NCBI RefSeq assembly: GCF_030812215.1
Contig: NZ_JAUSSG010000006.1
Location: 391,122-455,121, forward strand
DNA: 64,000 nucleotides
Source of the DNA: Variovorax boronicumulans
GTDB taxonomy: Bacteria > Pseudomonadota > Gammaproteobacteria > Burkholderiales > Burkholderiaceae_C
Reading direction: 5' to 3'
The notes under the pieces: generated by a model
The model's database searches: none
The model's input: only the letters and a program-made list of their open reading frames with translations
Told to the model about the DNA's origin: nothing
In this document: positions 43,195 through 54,454 of the stretch, piece by piece
Layout: each line of letters starts with the position of its first letter
Position numbering within the stretch: position 1 is the first letter of the stretch
Position numbers and translations under genes: made by a program

Positions 43195-44223
43195 TCACGC
43201 CTTCAGCAGCTTCAGCCTGACCAGGCTCTCGGCCGTCGCAACGATCGCTTCCTCGGCCGATCGCGGGTTCCATCCGAGCAGCCGCCGGGCCTTTTCGCTG
43301 GTGGCGTTCATGTTGACGCCGAGCATCGGCACGACGGCCTTCATGCGCCGATCGGTCTTGGCGCCGAGCCGCACCAGCCAGTTCGGCAGGGCGCGCGTCG
43401 ACACCTTGTCCGCCGCGGCGCCCATGCGCTCGCGCAGGACCTTGGCCACGTCGGCGAGCCACATGCTCTCGCCTGCAATCGCGAGGAAGCGCTCGCCGTT
43501 GCCGGCCGGATGCGTCATCGCCCGCAGGTGCAGGTCCGCGACATCGCGCACGTCGATGAAGCCCGAGTTGATCCTGGGCGATCCGGGCTGGCCGTCCATC
43601 ATTCCCTTGATGATCTGGATCGAGTGCGAGAAGTCGGCACCGAGCGCCGGGCCGAGCACCGCGGTCGGATTGACGGCCGCGAGCTCGAGGCCGCGGCCTT
43701 CCTTCCTGACGAACTCCCACGCGGCCCGTTCGGACAGCGTCTTCGACTTCTGGTACGGCGCGACATCGCCCGCGAGGTTGCTCCAGTCCTCCTCGTTGAA
43801 GGGCCGGTCCATCGGCCCATGGCCGACGCCGACCGCGCCGAAGGCCGAGGTGAGGACGACGCGCTTGACGCCGGCATCGCGCGCGGCGCGCAGGACGCGC
43901 AGGTTGCCGTCGACCGCCGGCCTGACCCAGTCTTCGTCGGTGGCGTAGGTGCCGGACGGCGTGGGCGATGCGCCGTGGATCACGTAGGTGCATCCCTTCG
44001 CGGCGTCGGCCCAGCCCGCGTCCGCGCTCAGGTCCGCGACCACGAAGGACAGCCGGTCGCCCGGCTCGGCGCCGCCCGTCTTGAGGTGCTCGCGGACCTC
44101 CGCTTCCCGCGAGAGCGTCCGCACTGTCGTGCGCACGCGAAATCCTTGGTCCAGCAGCGCGAGGATGCAGTGCTGCGCGATGAAGCCGGTGCCGCCGGTG
44201 ACCAATACCAAAGCCTGTTCCAT
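43195..44223 (-). CDS. Extended SDR (dihydroflavonol-4-reductase-like)
   Basis: The 342-residue NAD(P)-dependent oxidoreductase has VLVTGGTGFIAQHC at residues 6-19, VVLTSAFGAVG and the active-site PYQKSKTLSE (YxxxK). It resembles DFR/cinnamoyl-CoA-reductase-like aldehyde or ketone reductases. Start MEQALVLV is chosen; the open frame upstream is antisense to the AraC gene. Divergent from the AraC regulator at 44327, the probable controller. Confidence 0.87.
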   Translation of the reverse strand: MEQALVLVTGGTGFIAQHCILALLDQGFRVRTTVRTLSREAEVREHLKTGGAEPGDRLSFVVADLSADAGWADAAKGCTYVIHGASPTPSGTYATDEDWVRPAVDGNLRVLRAARDAGVKRVVLTSAFGAVGVGHGPMDRPFNEEDWSNLAGDVAPYQKSKTLSERAAWEFVRKEGRGLELAAVNPTAVLGPALGADFSHSIQIIKGMMDGQPGSPRINSGFIDVRDVADLHLRAMTHPAGNGERFLAIAGESMWLADVAKVLRERMGAAADKVSTRALPNWLVRLGAKTDRRMKAVVPMLGVNMNATSEKARRLLGWNPRSAEEAIVATAESLVRLKLLKA

Positions 44224-44326
44224 GTCCGTTCCTTGTTCGGGTGTCTTTCGAGATGGGGAACGATATTTCGAGAGTGCCGGACTGTGAATGCGTGGGAATA
44301 CGCTTTGCTTGCGCAATAGTACGAAG

Positions 44327-45280
44327 ATGAGTGCCGATCCCTTCTCCGACATCCTCAAGCTGACCCATGCGCAGAGCCTGGTGACCGGTGGCTTCACGGC
44401 CGGCGGAACCTGGGCCATCCGTTTTCCAGCGCCCGACAAGATCAAGTTCTTCGCCGTCGTGAAGGGCCACTGCTGGGTTCGCGTCGAAGGCGTGCCGGAG
44501 CCCGCGCGCTTCGAGACCGGTGACGTGGGGCTGCTGTCGGCGCATCGCTGGTCCATCCTGTCCAGCGACCCTGACGTCGAGCCGGTCGATGCCATGGGCC
44601 TTTTCTCGGGCGCGGGCCGCTCAACGGCGCAGTTGGGGGATGGCAGCGCGTTCGCGCACATCGGCGGCCACGTGCTGCTCGACCCCGTCAGCGGGCCGTT
44701 GCTGTTGAATGCGCTCCCTCCCTGGATCCATGTCCGCGCTTCGGCACCGCAGGCGCCGGTCTTCCGCTGGTTGCTCGATCACCTCGTGCAGGAACGCACG
44801 CAGGAACAACCGGGGGCGCAGCTCGCCGCGGCACAGCTCGCGCAGCTCCTGTTCATCCAGATCCTGCGCGCACACCTGGGAACTTCGGGGCCTCTCGTCG
44901 CGGGGTGGCTGCGGGCGCTGAGCGAGCCGCGCATTGCGCCGGCCCTCCGGTTGATGCACGACGAGCCGGCGCGCGCCTGGCACCTGGAGGATCTGGCCAG
45001 CGCCTGTGCCATGTCGCGAACCACGTTCGCTTCGCACTTCAAGGCGGTGGCCGGCGTGGCGCCGCTGACGTACCTGACCGAGTGGCGAATGCGCCTGGCC
45101 GAGCGGGCCCTGGGCGAGGACAACAAGGCCGTCGCGGTCGTGGCCCAGAGCCTGGGCTACACCTCCGAAAGCGCATTCAGCAACGCATTCAAGCGCGTCA
45201 CGGGCAGTTCTCCCACCGCCTATCGACAGGCGCTGCGCGCGGCGGGAAACCGTGCGGCGGTCGCCCCGCAGGAAACCTAG
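44327..45280 (+). CDS. AraC-family regulator with cupin N-terminal domain
   Basis: The 317-residue protein has an N-terminal cupin-like (cupin_6) sensor (about 1-190) and two C-terminal HTH motifs (HLEDLASACAMSRTTFASHF and VVAQSLGYTSESAFSNAFKR). Members commonly govern adjacent reductases. Start MSADPFSD has AAGA upstream. Convergent, overlapping by 4 bases, with the SpmAB-like gene. Confidence 0.87.
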   Translation: MSADPFSDILKLTHAQSLVTGGFTAGGTWAIRFPAPDKIKFFAVVKGHCWVRVEGVPEPARFETGDVGLLSAHRWSILSSDPDVEPVDAMGLFSGAGRSTAQLGDGSAFAHIGGHVLLDPVSGPLLLNALPPWIHVRASAPQAPVFRWLLDHLVQERTQEQPGAQLAAAQLAQLLFIQILRAHLGTSGPLVAGWLRALSEPRIAPALRLMHDEPARAWHLEDLASACAMSRTTFASHFKAVAGVAPLTYLTEWRMRLAERALGEDNKAVAVVAQSLGYTSESAFSNAFKRVTGSSPTAYRQALRAAGNRAAVAPQET

Positions 45281-46506
45281 CCGAAGAACCAGTAGCACAC
45301 CGCAATCGCCGCGACCACGCCCGCCAGCTCGGCCAGCAGCGCGCACGACACCGCGTGCCGCGCGCGCTGGATGCCGACCGCGCCGAAGTACACGGCCAGC
45401 ACGTAGAAGGTGGTTTCGGTGCTGCCCTGGATGGTGGCGGCCACGAGCGCCGGGAAGCTGTCGACACCCTGGCTCTTCATGGTCTCGATCAGCATCGCGC
45501 GCGCCGCGCTGCCCGAGAAGGGCTTGACCAGCGCGGTGGGCATGGCATCGACGAAGCGCGAATCCCAGCCACCGGCGGTCACCAGCCAGCGCAGGCCGTC
45601 GAGGATGAGGTCGAGCGCGCCCGAGGCCCGCAGCACGCCGACCGCGCACAGCATCGCGACCAGGTAAGGCAGCAGGTTCTTCGCGATGTCGAAGCCTTCC
45701 TTGGCGCCTTCGATGAAGCACTCGTAGACCTTGATGCGTCGGATCGCGCCGGCCGCCAGGAACACGATGATCACGCCGAAGAGCGCCAGGTTGCCCATCA
45801 GCGAGGAGAGCGAGGCGATCGCCGCCGCCGACAGCGTGCCCAGCAGCGCCATGAAGCCGCCCAGCACCAGCGCGCCCGGGATCAGGTAGGCCAGCACCAC
45901 CGGGTCCCAGAGCCGCAGGCGCTGCGCGATGGCCACCGTGAGCAGTCCGACCAGTGTCGATGCGCTGGTCGCCAGAAGGATCGGCAGGAACACCATCGTC
46001 GGGTCGGGGGCGCCCTGTTGCGCGCGGTACATGAAGATGGTGACGGGCAGCAGCGTCAGCGATGAGGCGTTAAGTACAAGAAAAAGAATCTGCGCGTTGG
46101 TGGCGGTGACCGGATCGGGGTTCAGCCGCTGCAGTTCGCGCATGGCCTTCAGGCCGATGGGCGTGGCGGCGTTGTCCAGCCCGAGCGCGTTGGCCGCGAA
46201 GTTCATCGTGATGAGCCCGAGCGCCGGGTGCCCCGCGGGCACGCCCGGCATGAGCCGCCGGAACAGCGGACCGAGCAGCCGCGCGAGCCAGCCGACCAGC
46301 CCCGCCGCCTCGGCGATGCGCAGGAACCCGAGCCACAGCGTGAGCGTGCCGAACAGCAGCACCATCACCTCGACCGCGAGCCGCGCCATCGCGAAAAGGC
46401 TCTCGACCAGCGCCGCGAACACGGCCGGATCGCCGCCGACGAGCCACCGCACGAGCGCCGCGACCGCCGCCATCCCGAAGAAACCCAGCCACAAGCCGTT
46501 GAGCAC
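45277..46506 (-). CDS. Fused SpmA-SpmB-like nucleoside-recognition membrane protein
   Basis: The 409-residue membrane protein carries two Gate (nucleoside recognition) domains. The first (about 1-190, GLITMNFAANALGLDNAATP) corresponds to SpmA and the second (about 210-409, FSGSAARAMLIETMKSQG and TIQGSTETTFYVLAVYFG) to SpmB. In Bacillus these are separate spore-maturation genes; here they are one gene in a non-sporulating lineage. It probably transports a nucleoside-like or core-dehydration substrate across the inner membrane. Start is GTG. Confidence 0.85.
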   Translation of the reverse strand: MLNGLWLGFFGMAAVAALVRWLVGGDPAVFAALVESLFAMARLAVEVMVLLFGTLTLWLGFLRIAEAAGLVGWLARLLGPLFRRLMPGVPAGHPALGLITMNFAANALGLDNAATPIGLKAMRELQRLNPDPVTATNAQILFLVLNASSLTLLPVTIFMYRAQQGAPDPTMVFLPILLATSASTLVGLLTVAIAQRLRLWDPVVLAYLIPGALVLGGFMALLGTLSAAAIASLSSLMGNLALFGVIIVFLAAGAIRRIKVYECFIEGAKEGFDIAKNLLPYLVAMLCAVGVLRASGALDLILDGLRWLVTAGGWDSRFVDAMPTALVKPFSGSAARAMLIETMKSQGVDSFPALVAATIQGSTETTFYVLAVYFGAVGIQRARHAVSCALLAELAGVVAAIAVCYWFFG

Positions 46507-46575
46507 GCTTTTTTCCTTTTTGTCGGCGCGATCATAGGGTGCCGCGCATGCGCGCTGCGCGCTACAGTTCGGCCC

Positions 46576-48153
46576 ATGCGCGCCTCCTTCGTCCGCAGTT
46601 TCGCCACCCTCCTGGGGGTGCTTGCGGCTGCGTGGTTGACCGGTTGCGCGAGCCTCCCGCCGCCCGAGCCGCGCTCGCCGGTCGTGGCCTTCACCGATGT
46701 GGCGAACACCGAACTCGGCCAGCTCGCGGCCAAGGACGTGCCGGGCAACTCCACCGCGCTATCGGGTTTCCGGCTGTTGCCCGAGGCCGCCTTCGCGTTC
46801 GATGCGCGCATCTCGCTGGCGCGCCATGCCGAGAAGTCGCTCGACGTGCAGTACTACCTGATCCAGAAGGACGACGTCGGCCTGCTGTTCCTGAAGGAGC
46901 TGCGCGAGGCCGCGGCGCGCGGCGTGCGCGTGCGCCTCCTGGTGGACGACCTGTACACGGCAGGCGAGGACGAGGTGTTCAGCGCCTTCTCGGCCTTTCC
47001 GAATGTGGAGGTGCGGCTCTTCAACCCGCTGCCGTCGCGGGCCAACTCGCTGACCACGCGGCTCCTGTTTTCGCTCACCGATTTCGGCCGCATCAACCAC
47101 CGCATGCACAACAAGATGCTGATCGCGGACAACAGTTTCGCGGTCTCGGGCGGACGCAACATCGGCAACGAGTACTTCATGCGCAGCACGGCCGCGAACT
47201 TCATCGACATGGACGTGATCTCCAGCGGCCCGGTCGTGCGGCAGATGTCCGAGGGGTTCGACCGCTACTGGAACAGCTCGCACGCCTGGCCCATCGAGCG
47301 CATCGCGCCGCTGCGCACGGCGCCCGAAGCCGCGCAGCGCCGCTTCGACGAGATCGTGCGCACGGCCGTGCCCGACGTACCGATCCGCCCGCGCGACGTG
47401 CTGAACAAGTCGCCCGTCGGCGAGCAGCTCATCACCGGCAAGATCGACCGCTACTGGGCGCTGGGCACGCTGTTCATCGACGACCCCGAGAAGATCACGC
47501 GCAAGGCCGAGGAGGCCTATGCGGGCAGCGTGACCGAAGGCGCGCTGAGCGTGATCAATGCGGCGCGCCGCGAGGTCACGATCGCCTCGCCGTACTTCAT
47601 TCCGGGGCCCAAGGGCATGGAGGAGATGCGCGCCTGCATCGCCAAGGGTGGCCGCATCACGGTGGTGACGAACTCGCTGGGCGCGACCGACGAGCCGCTG
47701 GCCTACGCAGGCTACGAGCGCTACCGCGCGGACATGCTGAAGATCGGCGTGACCATCTTCGAGATCGCGCCCACGCTCACCGGGCGTTCGGGCCGCTTCG
47801 GCGACTTCGGCAAGTCGATCAGCCGGCTGCACGCCAAGCTCGCGATCGTCGACAACGAGCGCTTCTTCGTCGGCTCGATGAATCTCGACCACCGCTCGGC
47901 CGCCGTCAACACCGAGGTCGGGCTGGTCATCGACAGCCCCGAGCTGGTGCGCGACTACAACCAGCTCATGACGGGCGAGCGCGTGAACCTCGGCTACCGG
48001 CTGCGCCTGGGCCCGAACGGCCGGCGCGTGCAGTGGCTCGAATACGACGATGCCGGCGGCGACATCGTCCACGAAGACGAGCCCGGCGAATTCCTCTGGC
48101 TGCGCTTCAAGAACTGGCTGCTGCTGCCCATCGTGGGCGAAGAGCTGCTGTAG
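46576..48153 (+). CDS. Phospholipase D-family cardiolipin synthase (ClsC-like)
   Basis: The 525-residue protein has two HKD motifs, HRMHNKMLIADN (about 174-185) and SRLHAKLAIVDN (about 416-427), and an N-terminal lipobox-like LTGCAS, so it may be a lipoprotein or membrane-anchored. ClsC makes cardiolipin from phosphatidylglycerol and phosphatidylethanolamine. Start ATG 46576 is chosen because the longer frame runs through the SpmAB promoter. Confidence 0.87.
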   Translation: MRASFVRSFATLLGVLAAAWLTGCASLPPPEPRSPVVAFTDVANTELGQLAAKDVPGNSTALSGFRLLPEAAFAFDARISLARHAEKSLDVQYYLIQKDDVGLLFLKELREAAARGVRVRLLVDDLYTAGEDEVFSAFSAFPNVEVRLFNPLPSRANSLTTRLLFSLTDFGRINHRMHNKMLIADNSFAVSGGRNIGNEYFMRSTAANFIDMDVISSGPVVRQMSEGFDRYWNSSHAWPIERIAPLRTAPEAAQRRFDEIVRTAVPDVPIRPRDVLNKSPVGEQLITGKIDRYWALGTLFIDDPEKITRKAEEAYAGSVTEGALSVINAARREVTIASPYFIPGPKGMEEMRACIAKGGRITVVTNSLGATDEPLAYAGYERYRADMLKIGVTIFEIAPTLTGRSGRFGDFGKSISRLHAKLAIVDNERFFVGSMNLDHRSAAVNTEVGLVIDSPELVRDYNQLMTGERVNLGYRLRLGPNGRRVQWLEYDDAGGDIVHEDEPGEFLWLRFKNWLLLPIVGEELL

Positions 48154-48172
48154 CCGGCTGTCATCTCCGGCA

Positions 48173-48220
48173 CGGTGACGTGCGTTACATTTCTGATTGA
48201 AATGTGTACTTTTGTCACCG
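48173..48220. promoter_or_regulatory. Nested inverted repeats upstream of the Tat-type binding protein
   Basis: The outer arms CGGTGAC / GTCACCG (48173-48179, 48214-48220) and inner arms ACATTTC / GAAATGT (48187-48193, 48199-48205) share one centre near 48196.5. Such concentric symmetry suits a multi-site operator or a leader RNA structure. It ends 20 bases before the ATG at 48240. Confidence 0.5.
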
Positions 48221-48239
48221 AATTGGGGAGACCTCGACC

Positions 48240-49397
48240 ATGACCGTTCCCGAGCAGCGCGTGTTCCTTGCGCCGCCCACCACCAGCCGTCGCCGTGTGC
48301 TGACCGGCCTGGCTGCAACCGCCGCCGCGGGCCTGGGCATGCCGGCCTTCGCGCAGGGCAAGCCGATCCGCATCGGGACCACCTTCGACAACAGCAGCGT
48401 CGAAAAGGCCAACGGCCAGGGGCTCTTCCAGGGCTCGAGTGCGTTCTTCAACGCGCTGAACAAGTCGGGTGGTCTCAACGGCACCAAGGTCGAACTGGTC
48501 ATGGCCGACGACACCTTCAAGCCCGAGGTGGCCAAGGCCAACGCACTGGCCTTCGAGAAGGACAGCTCGGTGCTCGCGCTGCTGCACCCGCTGGGCACCC
48601 GCCAGACCTCGGAGGTGATGGACGCCGTGCCCGGCATGGCCGTGGTCGGCCCGATCACCGGCACCGTCGCGCTGCGCAAGAAGACCGCGCCCAACACCTT
48701 CTGGGTGCGCGTGAACTACGACCAGGAAGTCGAGAAGCTGGTGACCACGGCGGCCGTCCTGGGCCAGAGCCGCATCGGTCTCGTGCATTCGAACGACCCG
48801 CTGGGCCAGTCGGTGCTGGCGGCGTTCAAGGCGGCGCTCGCGAAGGCGAAGCTGGAGCCGGCCGTCATCGCGACCACGCCCAACACCACCAGCATGGAAG
48901 TCGGCCCCGCGGCCGAAGCCATCGCCAAGGCCAAGCCGCAGGTCGTGATCATCGGCCTGGCCGGCACGGCGCCGGTCTTCATGAAGGCGCTGCGCGATGC
49001 CGGTGGCAACAGCTCGGCCTACGGCCTCTCGATCACCGCCAGCGCGCTGTCCGCCATGGGCGACCTCGCGCGGGGTCTCGGCTTCGTGATCGTGGTGCCC
49101 TCGCCGTACTCGACCAAGTTCGAGATCGTGCGCCGCTACCAGGCCGACATGGTGGCCAATGGCACCAAGGATTTCTCGCTCACGAGCCTGGAGGGCTACA
49201 TCAACGCCGCCGTGCTCGCCGAGGGCCTGCGCCGCGCCGGTGGTTCGCCCACGCGCGCCTCGGTGATGGCGGGCATGGCCAGCATCGAGAACTTCGACCT
49301 GGGTGGCATGAAGCTGCACTACGGCCGCACCAACCGCGAAGGCGGCCAGTTCGTGGACGTGGCCGTGATCGGCAGCCGCGGGCAGATGCTGAGCTGA
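48240..49397 (+). CDS. ABC transporter binding protein (Liv type) with Tat signal
   Basis: The 385-residue type-1 periplasmic binding protein (branched-chain amino-acid/amide family) has a twin-arginine signal (TSRRRVLTGLAATAAAG) and mature domain PIRIGTTFDNSSVEKANG. GGGGAGA precedes the ATG. It is convergent on, not part of, the Liv operon at 49876-54406, which has its own binding protein. Thus one transporter may use two ligand receptors. Confidence 0.85.
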   Translation: MTVPEQRVFLAPPTTSRRRVLTGLAATAAAGLGMPAFAQGKPIRIGTTFDNSSVEKANGQGLFQGSSAFFNALNKSGGLNGTKVELVMADDTFKPEVAKANALAFEKDSSVLALLHPLGTRQTSEVMDAVPGMAVVGPITGTVALRKKTAPNTFWVRVNYDQEVEKLVTTAAVLGQSRIGLVHSNDPLGQSVLAAFKAALAKAKLEPAVIATTPNTTSMEVGPAAEAIAKAKPQVVIIGLAGTAPVFMKALRDAGGNSSAYGLSITASALSAMGDLARGLGFVIVVPSPYSTKFEIVRRYQADMVANGTKDFSLTSLEGYINAAVLAEGLRRAGGSPTRASVMAGMASIENFDLGGMKLHYGRTNREGGQFVDVAVIGSRGQMLS

Positions 49398-49494
49398 TCC
49401 GGCTTCGTACCGCGTGCCGTGGCGCGCGGTAGCGTCCATCGGTACTCCGGGGACGCCGGCCTGTTTCCGGGGGGCGCGACCTTACAGTGCGCGC

Positions 49495-49860
49495 ATGGTC
49501 CTCGACTTCTGCATTTCCTTCGGCCTGGCTGCCCCCGTGGTGCTGAGCGTCGTTCTCTATCAAGTCGGCCATCGCGCCGTCGCCCGAGGACGCGTGGGCC
49601 CGATGACCGCCAGCCTTGTCTATGGACTGTGCGTGGCGGCGCTTCCGCTGGCCGTGTGGTGGGGCGTTCACGCCCTCGCGGAGTTCTACCTCCTCGGCGA
49701 AAGCACTTCGTTCTGGAAGCCCGTGTTGCAGATCGGGCTGGCCTTCATCATGTATGCGTACCTGTGCATCTCGTGGGCCTTGAGCTTCGTGGCGGCGTGC
49801 CTGGCCGCATGGCGGTTCACGGTCTGCGCGAAGCGGTTGAAGCAGGAAGCCCTGGCCTGA
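49495..49860 (+). CDS. Small integral membrane protein of unknown function
   Basis: The 121-residue product starts MVLDFCISFGLAAP and has three hydrophobic segments (about 3-25, 40-62, 78-100) with a short basic tail. No family recognised. It lies in the convergent gap between the two solute-binding-protein genes. Confidence 0.6.
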   Translation: MVLDFCISFGLAAPVVLSVVLYQVGHRAVARGRVGPMTASLVYGLCVAALPLAVWWGVHALAEFYLLGESTSFWKPVLQIGLAFIMYAYLCISWALSFVAACLAAWRFTVCAKRLKQEALA

Positions 49861-49875
49861 CGCCGGGCGGCTCGT

Positions 49876-51348
<1,473 letters not shown>

Positions 51349-51352
<4 letters not shown>

Positions 51353-52311
51353 CGCGTCTTCCCCGTCCGCACGAACCGCGAGAGCGCGCCCATGATCCCG
51401 CCGCGTCCCAGCATGACCGCCGCGATGAGGAAGATGCCGAGCCAGAACATCCAGTACTGCGGGTTCATGTCCGCGAACCCGTCGTGCACCAGCATGTAGA
51501 CGATGGCGCCGATCATCCCGCCGTACAGGCGCCCGGTGCCGCCGAGCACCAGGATGATCAGCACCTCGGCCGAGCGGTTGAAGCCGATCGATTCGATACC
51601 CACGAACTGCGTGGTTTGCGCGAGCAGCGCGCCCGCCACGCCGGCCACCGCGGCCGAGAAGGCATAGGCCATGCGCAGGCGCGCCTCCACCGGCGAGCCG
51701 ATGGCCGTCATGCGCTTGCTGCTGTCGTGGATGCCGCGCAGCGCCAGGCCGAACGGCGAGCGCAGCACCAGCCGCACCAGGAGGAACATCGCAAGCACCA
51801 CGCCGAAGGCGTAGCCGAATGCGGTCTTGCCGTAGAGGTCGAAATCGAAGAGGCCCAGCACCGGCGCGATGACCACGCCCTGCAGCCCGTCGGTGCCGCC
51901 GGTGATGCCCGAGAGCCGGTTGGCCAGCTCGTACAGCAGCACGCACACGCCGATGGTGATCATCAGCCGCGTGAGGTCGGCGCCGCGCACCACGAGGTAG
52001 CTGAGTGCGTAGCCGAGCACGCCGCTCACGACCAGCGCGAAGGCAAGGCCGGTGAAGGGTTCGCTCCAGCCGTACTTGGCGAGCAGGCCGGCCGCGTACG
52101 CGCCCGCGCCGAAGAAGGCCGCGTGCCCGACGGTGAGGATGCCCGCGTAGCCGAGCGCCATGTCCAGCGACACGGCGAAGAGCCCGAAGATCATGATCTG
52201 GCTCATCAGCGTGAGCTTGTCGGGCAAGAGGAAGAAGCTGGACGCGAGCGCGAGCCAGAAGGCGACTTCGGCGATGCGCAACTGCGCGGGAGAAACGGTG
52301 AGGGCTTTCAT
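51349..52311 (-). CDS. livM: Branched-chain-type ABC permease (LivM-like)
   Basis: The 320-residue inner-membrane protein has about nine hydrophobic segments and the family pattern GLALRGIHDSSKRMTAIGSP. It overlaps its neighbours by 4 bases on both sides, forming a tightly coupled operon. It pairs with LivH for uptake of an amino-acid-like or amide substrate. Confidence 0.9.
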
Positions 52312-53168
52312 GCGAGCCCCTTCTTCGCGACGATGCCGTTGGGCCGCACCAGCAGCATGACGATCATGAAGACGTAGATGAGAAAGGCGCCGGCTTCAGG
52401 CCAGTAGTACTTGCCCGCCACGTCGACGATGCCGACCAGCAGCGCCGCGATGAACGGCCCCGTGACGGTGCCCGCGCCGCCCACGCACACCACCATCAGG
52501 AAGTAGACGAGGTATTTGAGCGGGAACGACGGCTCCAGCCCCAGCATGCCCAGGCTCAGCGCGCCGCCCAGCCCCGCGAGGCCGCAGCCCAGCGAGAAGG
52601 TGAGAAAGAAAAGGCGCTGCACATGGATGCCGGTGCCGCCGGCCACGCGCTGGTTGTCGACCGCCGCGCGCACCATGGCGCCGTAGCGCGTCTTGCCCAG
52701 CACCAGCAGCAGGGCGGCCAGCACGGCCACGCCGCAGACGATGAGAAAGAGCCGGTAGCGGCCCACTTCGAGCCCACCGATGGAAACCTGCCCGTCGAGC
52801 GCCGTCGGCAGCGCGAACGGCTGCATCGTCGGCCCGAAGAAGTAGGTGAACGCGGCGATCGACACGAACACCACGCCGATCGACAGCAGCACCTGGTCCA
52901 GAGGGTGTGCGCGGTACAGCCGCCGGTAGAACACGAACTCCAGTGCGGCACCCACCAGCGCCGCGGACACGAAGGCAGCCGCCAGCGAGAGCCCGAAGCC
53001 GAGCCCCCAGTGGTTCATCAGCAGGCTCGCCGCGTAGCCGCCCACCATCGCGAAACTGCCGTGCGCAAGGTTGACGAAGTTCATCAAACCCATCGTGATG
53101 GACAGGCCCACGCCGATGAGGAACAGGAGCATGCCGTAGGCCACCCCGTCGAAGATCACGATGCCCAT
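52308..53168 (-). CDS. livH: Branched-chain-type ABC permease (LivH-like)
   Basis: The 286-residue inner-membrane protein has the LivH-typical MGLMNFVNLAHGSFAMVGGY near residue 30 and VRAAVDNQRVAGGTGI near 185. Start MGIVIFDG is chosen. It follows the binding-protein gene by 38 bases. Confidence 0.9.
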   Translation of the reverse strand: MGIVIFDGVAYGMLLFLIGVGLSITMGLMNFVNLAHGSFAMVGGYAASLLMNHWGLGFGLSLAAAFVSAALVGAALEFVFYRRLYRAHPLDQVLLSIGVVFVSIAAFTYFFGPTMQPFALPTALDGQVSIGGLEVGRYRLFLIVCGVAVLAALLLVLGKTRYGAMVRAAVDNQRVAGGTGIHVQRLFFLTFSLGCGLAGLGGALSLGMLGLEPSFPLKYLVYFLMVVCVGGAGTVTGPFIAALLVGIVDVAGKYYWPEAGAFLIYVFMIVMLLVRPNGIVAKKGLA

Positions 53169-53206
53169 GGGCCTCCTGCTGCTGCGCTGCGTGCCGATGT
53201 GCTTAC

Positions 53207-54406
53207 TTAGTTCGAGCTTTCCTTGGCCGGGTCCTTCACGCGGTCGAACTTGTCGAACTCCACGTTCACCAGTTGGCCGTTCACGCGCTCGGTCTTGCGG
53301 ATGTAGACGGTCTGCACGATGTCGCGCGTGAGTGGGTCCACCTCGATCGGGCCGCGCGGGCTCTCGAAGCGCAGGCCCCGCAGCGCGTCCATGAACTTGT
53401 CGCCGCTCGCGTCGCCCTCGGTCTTCTGCAGCGTGAGGTCGATGGCGGCCATGGCGTCGTAGGCGGTCACGGCGAAGTAGCTGGGGCGCAGCTTGGCGCC
53501 GTTGTCGGCGGCGAAGTCTTTCACGAACTTCCGGTTCTTGGGCGAGTTGTGCGCGAACGAATAGTGGTGGCTGGTGACCAGGCCGAGCGCCACGTCGCCC
53601 GTGGCGTCCAGGTAGCTGTCGTCGGTGGCTTCGCCGGTGGCGTAGAGCTTGATGCCGGCCTGCTCCATGCCGCGCTCCTTCCACACCTTCAGGAAGGCCG
53701 GCGGCATCACGCCCGAGGGGAAGAAGAAGAACACGGCCTGGGGCTTGGCGTCCTTGATGCGCTGCACGTAGGCCGAGAAGTCGGGGTTGTTCATCGGCGT
53801 GCGCACCTCGCCCGAGACCTTGCCGCCGCCGGCGGTGAAGGTCTTCTTGAAGGCGGTTTCGGCATCGACGCCCGAGGCGTAGTCGGCGACCACGGTGTAG
53901 GCGTCCTTGATGCCATCCTTGAGCATGAAGCGCGCCATCGGGTCGGTGACCTGCTGCACGGTGAACGAGAGCCGCGCCACGTAGGGCGAGCTGTTGGTGA
54001 TGGCCGAGGAGGCCGCGTTCATCACGATGGTCGGGATCTTGGCCTGCGTGGCGATGGCGCCCACGGCGTACGCGTTGGGGCTGAAGTCCAGGCCGGTGAG
54101 GATGCTCACCTTGTCACGCACGATGAGCTCCTGCGCGATGCGCTTGGCGGCATCGGGCGCGGGGCCGGCGGTGTCTTTCTTGATGATCTCGACGGTGCGC
54201 CCGCCCACCTTGCCGCCGTGCTCCTTCAGGTACAGCGCAATGCCGGCGTCGAACTGGCGGCCGTAGTCGGCGTAGGGGCCGGAGTAGGTGGCAATGAGCC
54301 CGATGCGCAGCGGCTCGCCGGCTGCGTGCGCGGCCACGGTGCCCAGCATGCCGAAGCCGGCGAGCAGGAGGGTCGAGAGAACGGTTCTCTTCGTCATCGT
54401 CGTCAT
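53207..54406 (-). CDS. ABC binding protein of the Liv-type importer
   Basis: The 399-residue type-1 periplasmic binding protein has a signal ending at AHAA near residue 28 and mature start GEPLRIGLIATYSGPYADYG. It is transcribed with the ferredoxin, ligase and Rieske genes, so its ligand is probably the substrate of that pathway, an amine, amide or aromatic acid rather than a plain branched-chain amino acid. Confidence 0.87.
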   Translation of the reverse strand: MTTMTKRTVLSTLLLAGFGMLGTVAAHAAGEPLRIGLIATYSGPYADYGRQFDAGIALYLKEHGGKVGGRTVEIIKKDTAGPAPDAAKRIAQELIVRDKVSILTGLDFSPNAYAVGAIATQAKIPTIVMNAASSAITNSSPYVARLSFTVQQVTDPMARFMLKDGIKDAYTVVADYASGVDAETAFKKTFTAGGGKVSGEVRTPMNNPDFSAYVQRIKDAKPQAVFFFFPSGVMPPAFLKVWKERGMEQAGIKLYATGEATDDSYLDATGDVALGLVTSHHYSFAHNSPKNRKFVKDFAADNGAKLRPSYFAVTAYDAMAAIDLTLQKTEGDASGDKFMDALRGLRFESPRGPIEVDPLTRDIVQTVYIRKTERVNGQLVNVEFDKFDRVKDPAKESSN

Positions 54407-54454
54407 GGAAAAACGCCTTTCAGGTGGAATGGATGCGGAGCGGGCGAGTGTGCG

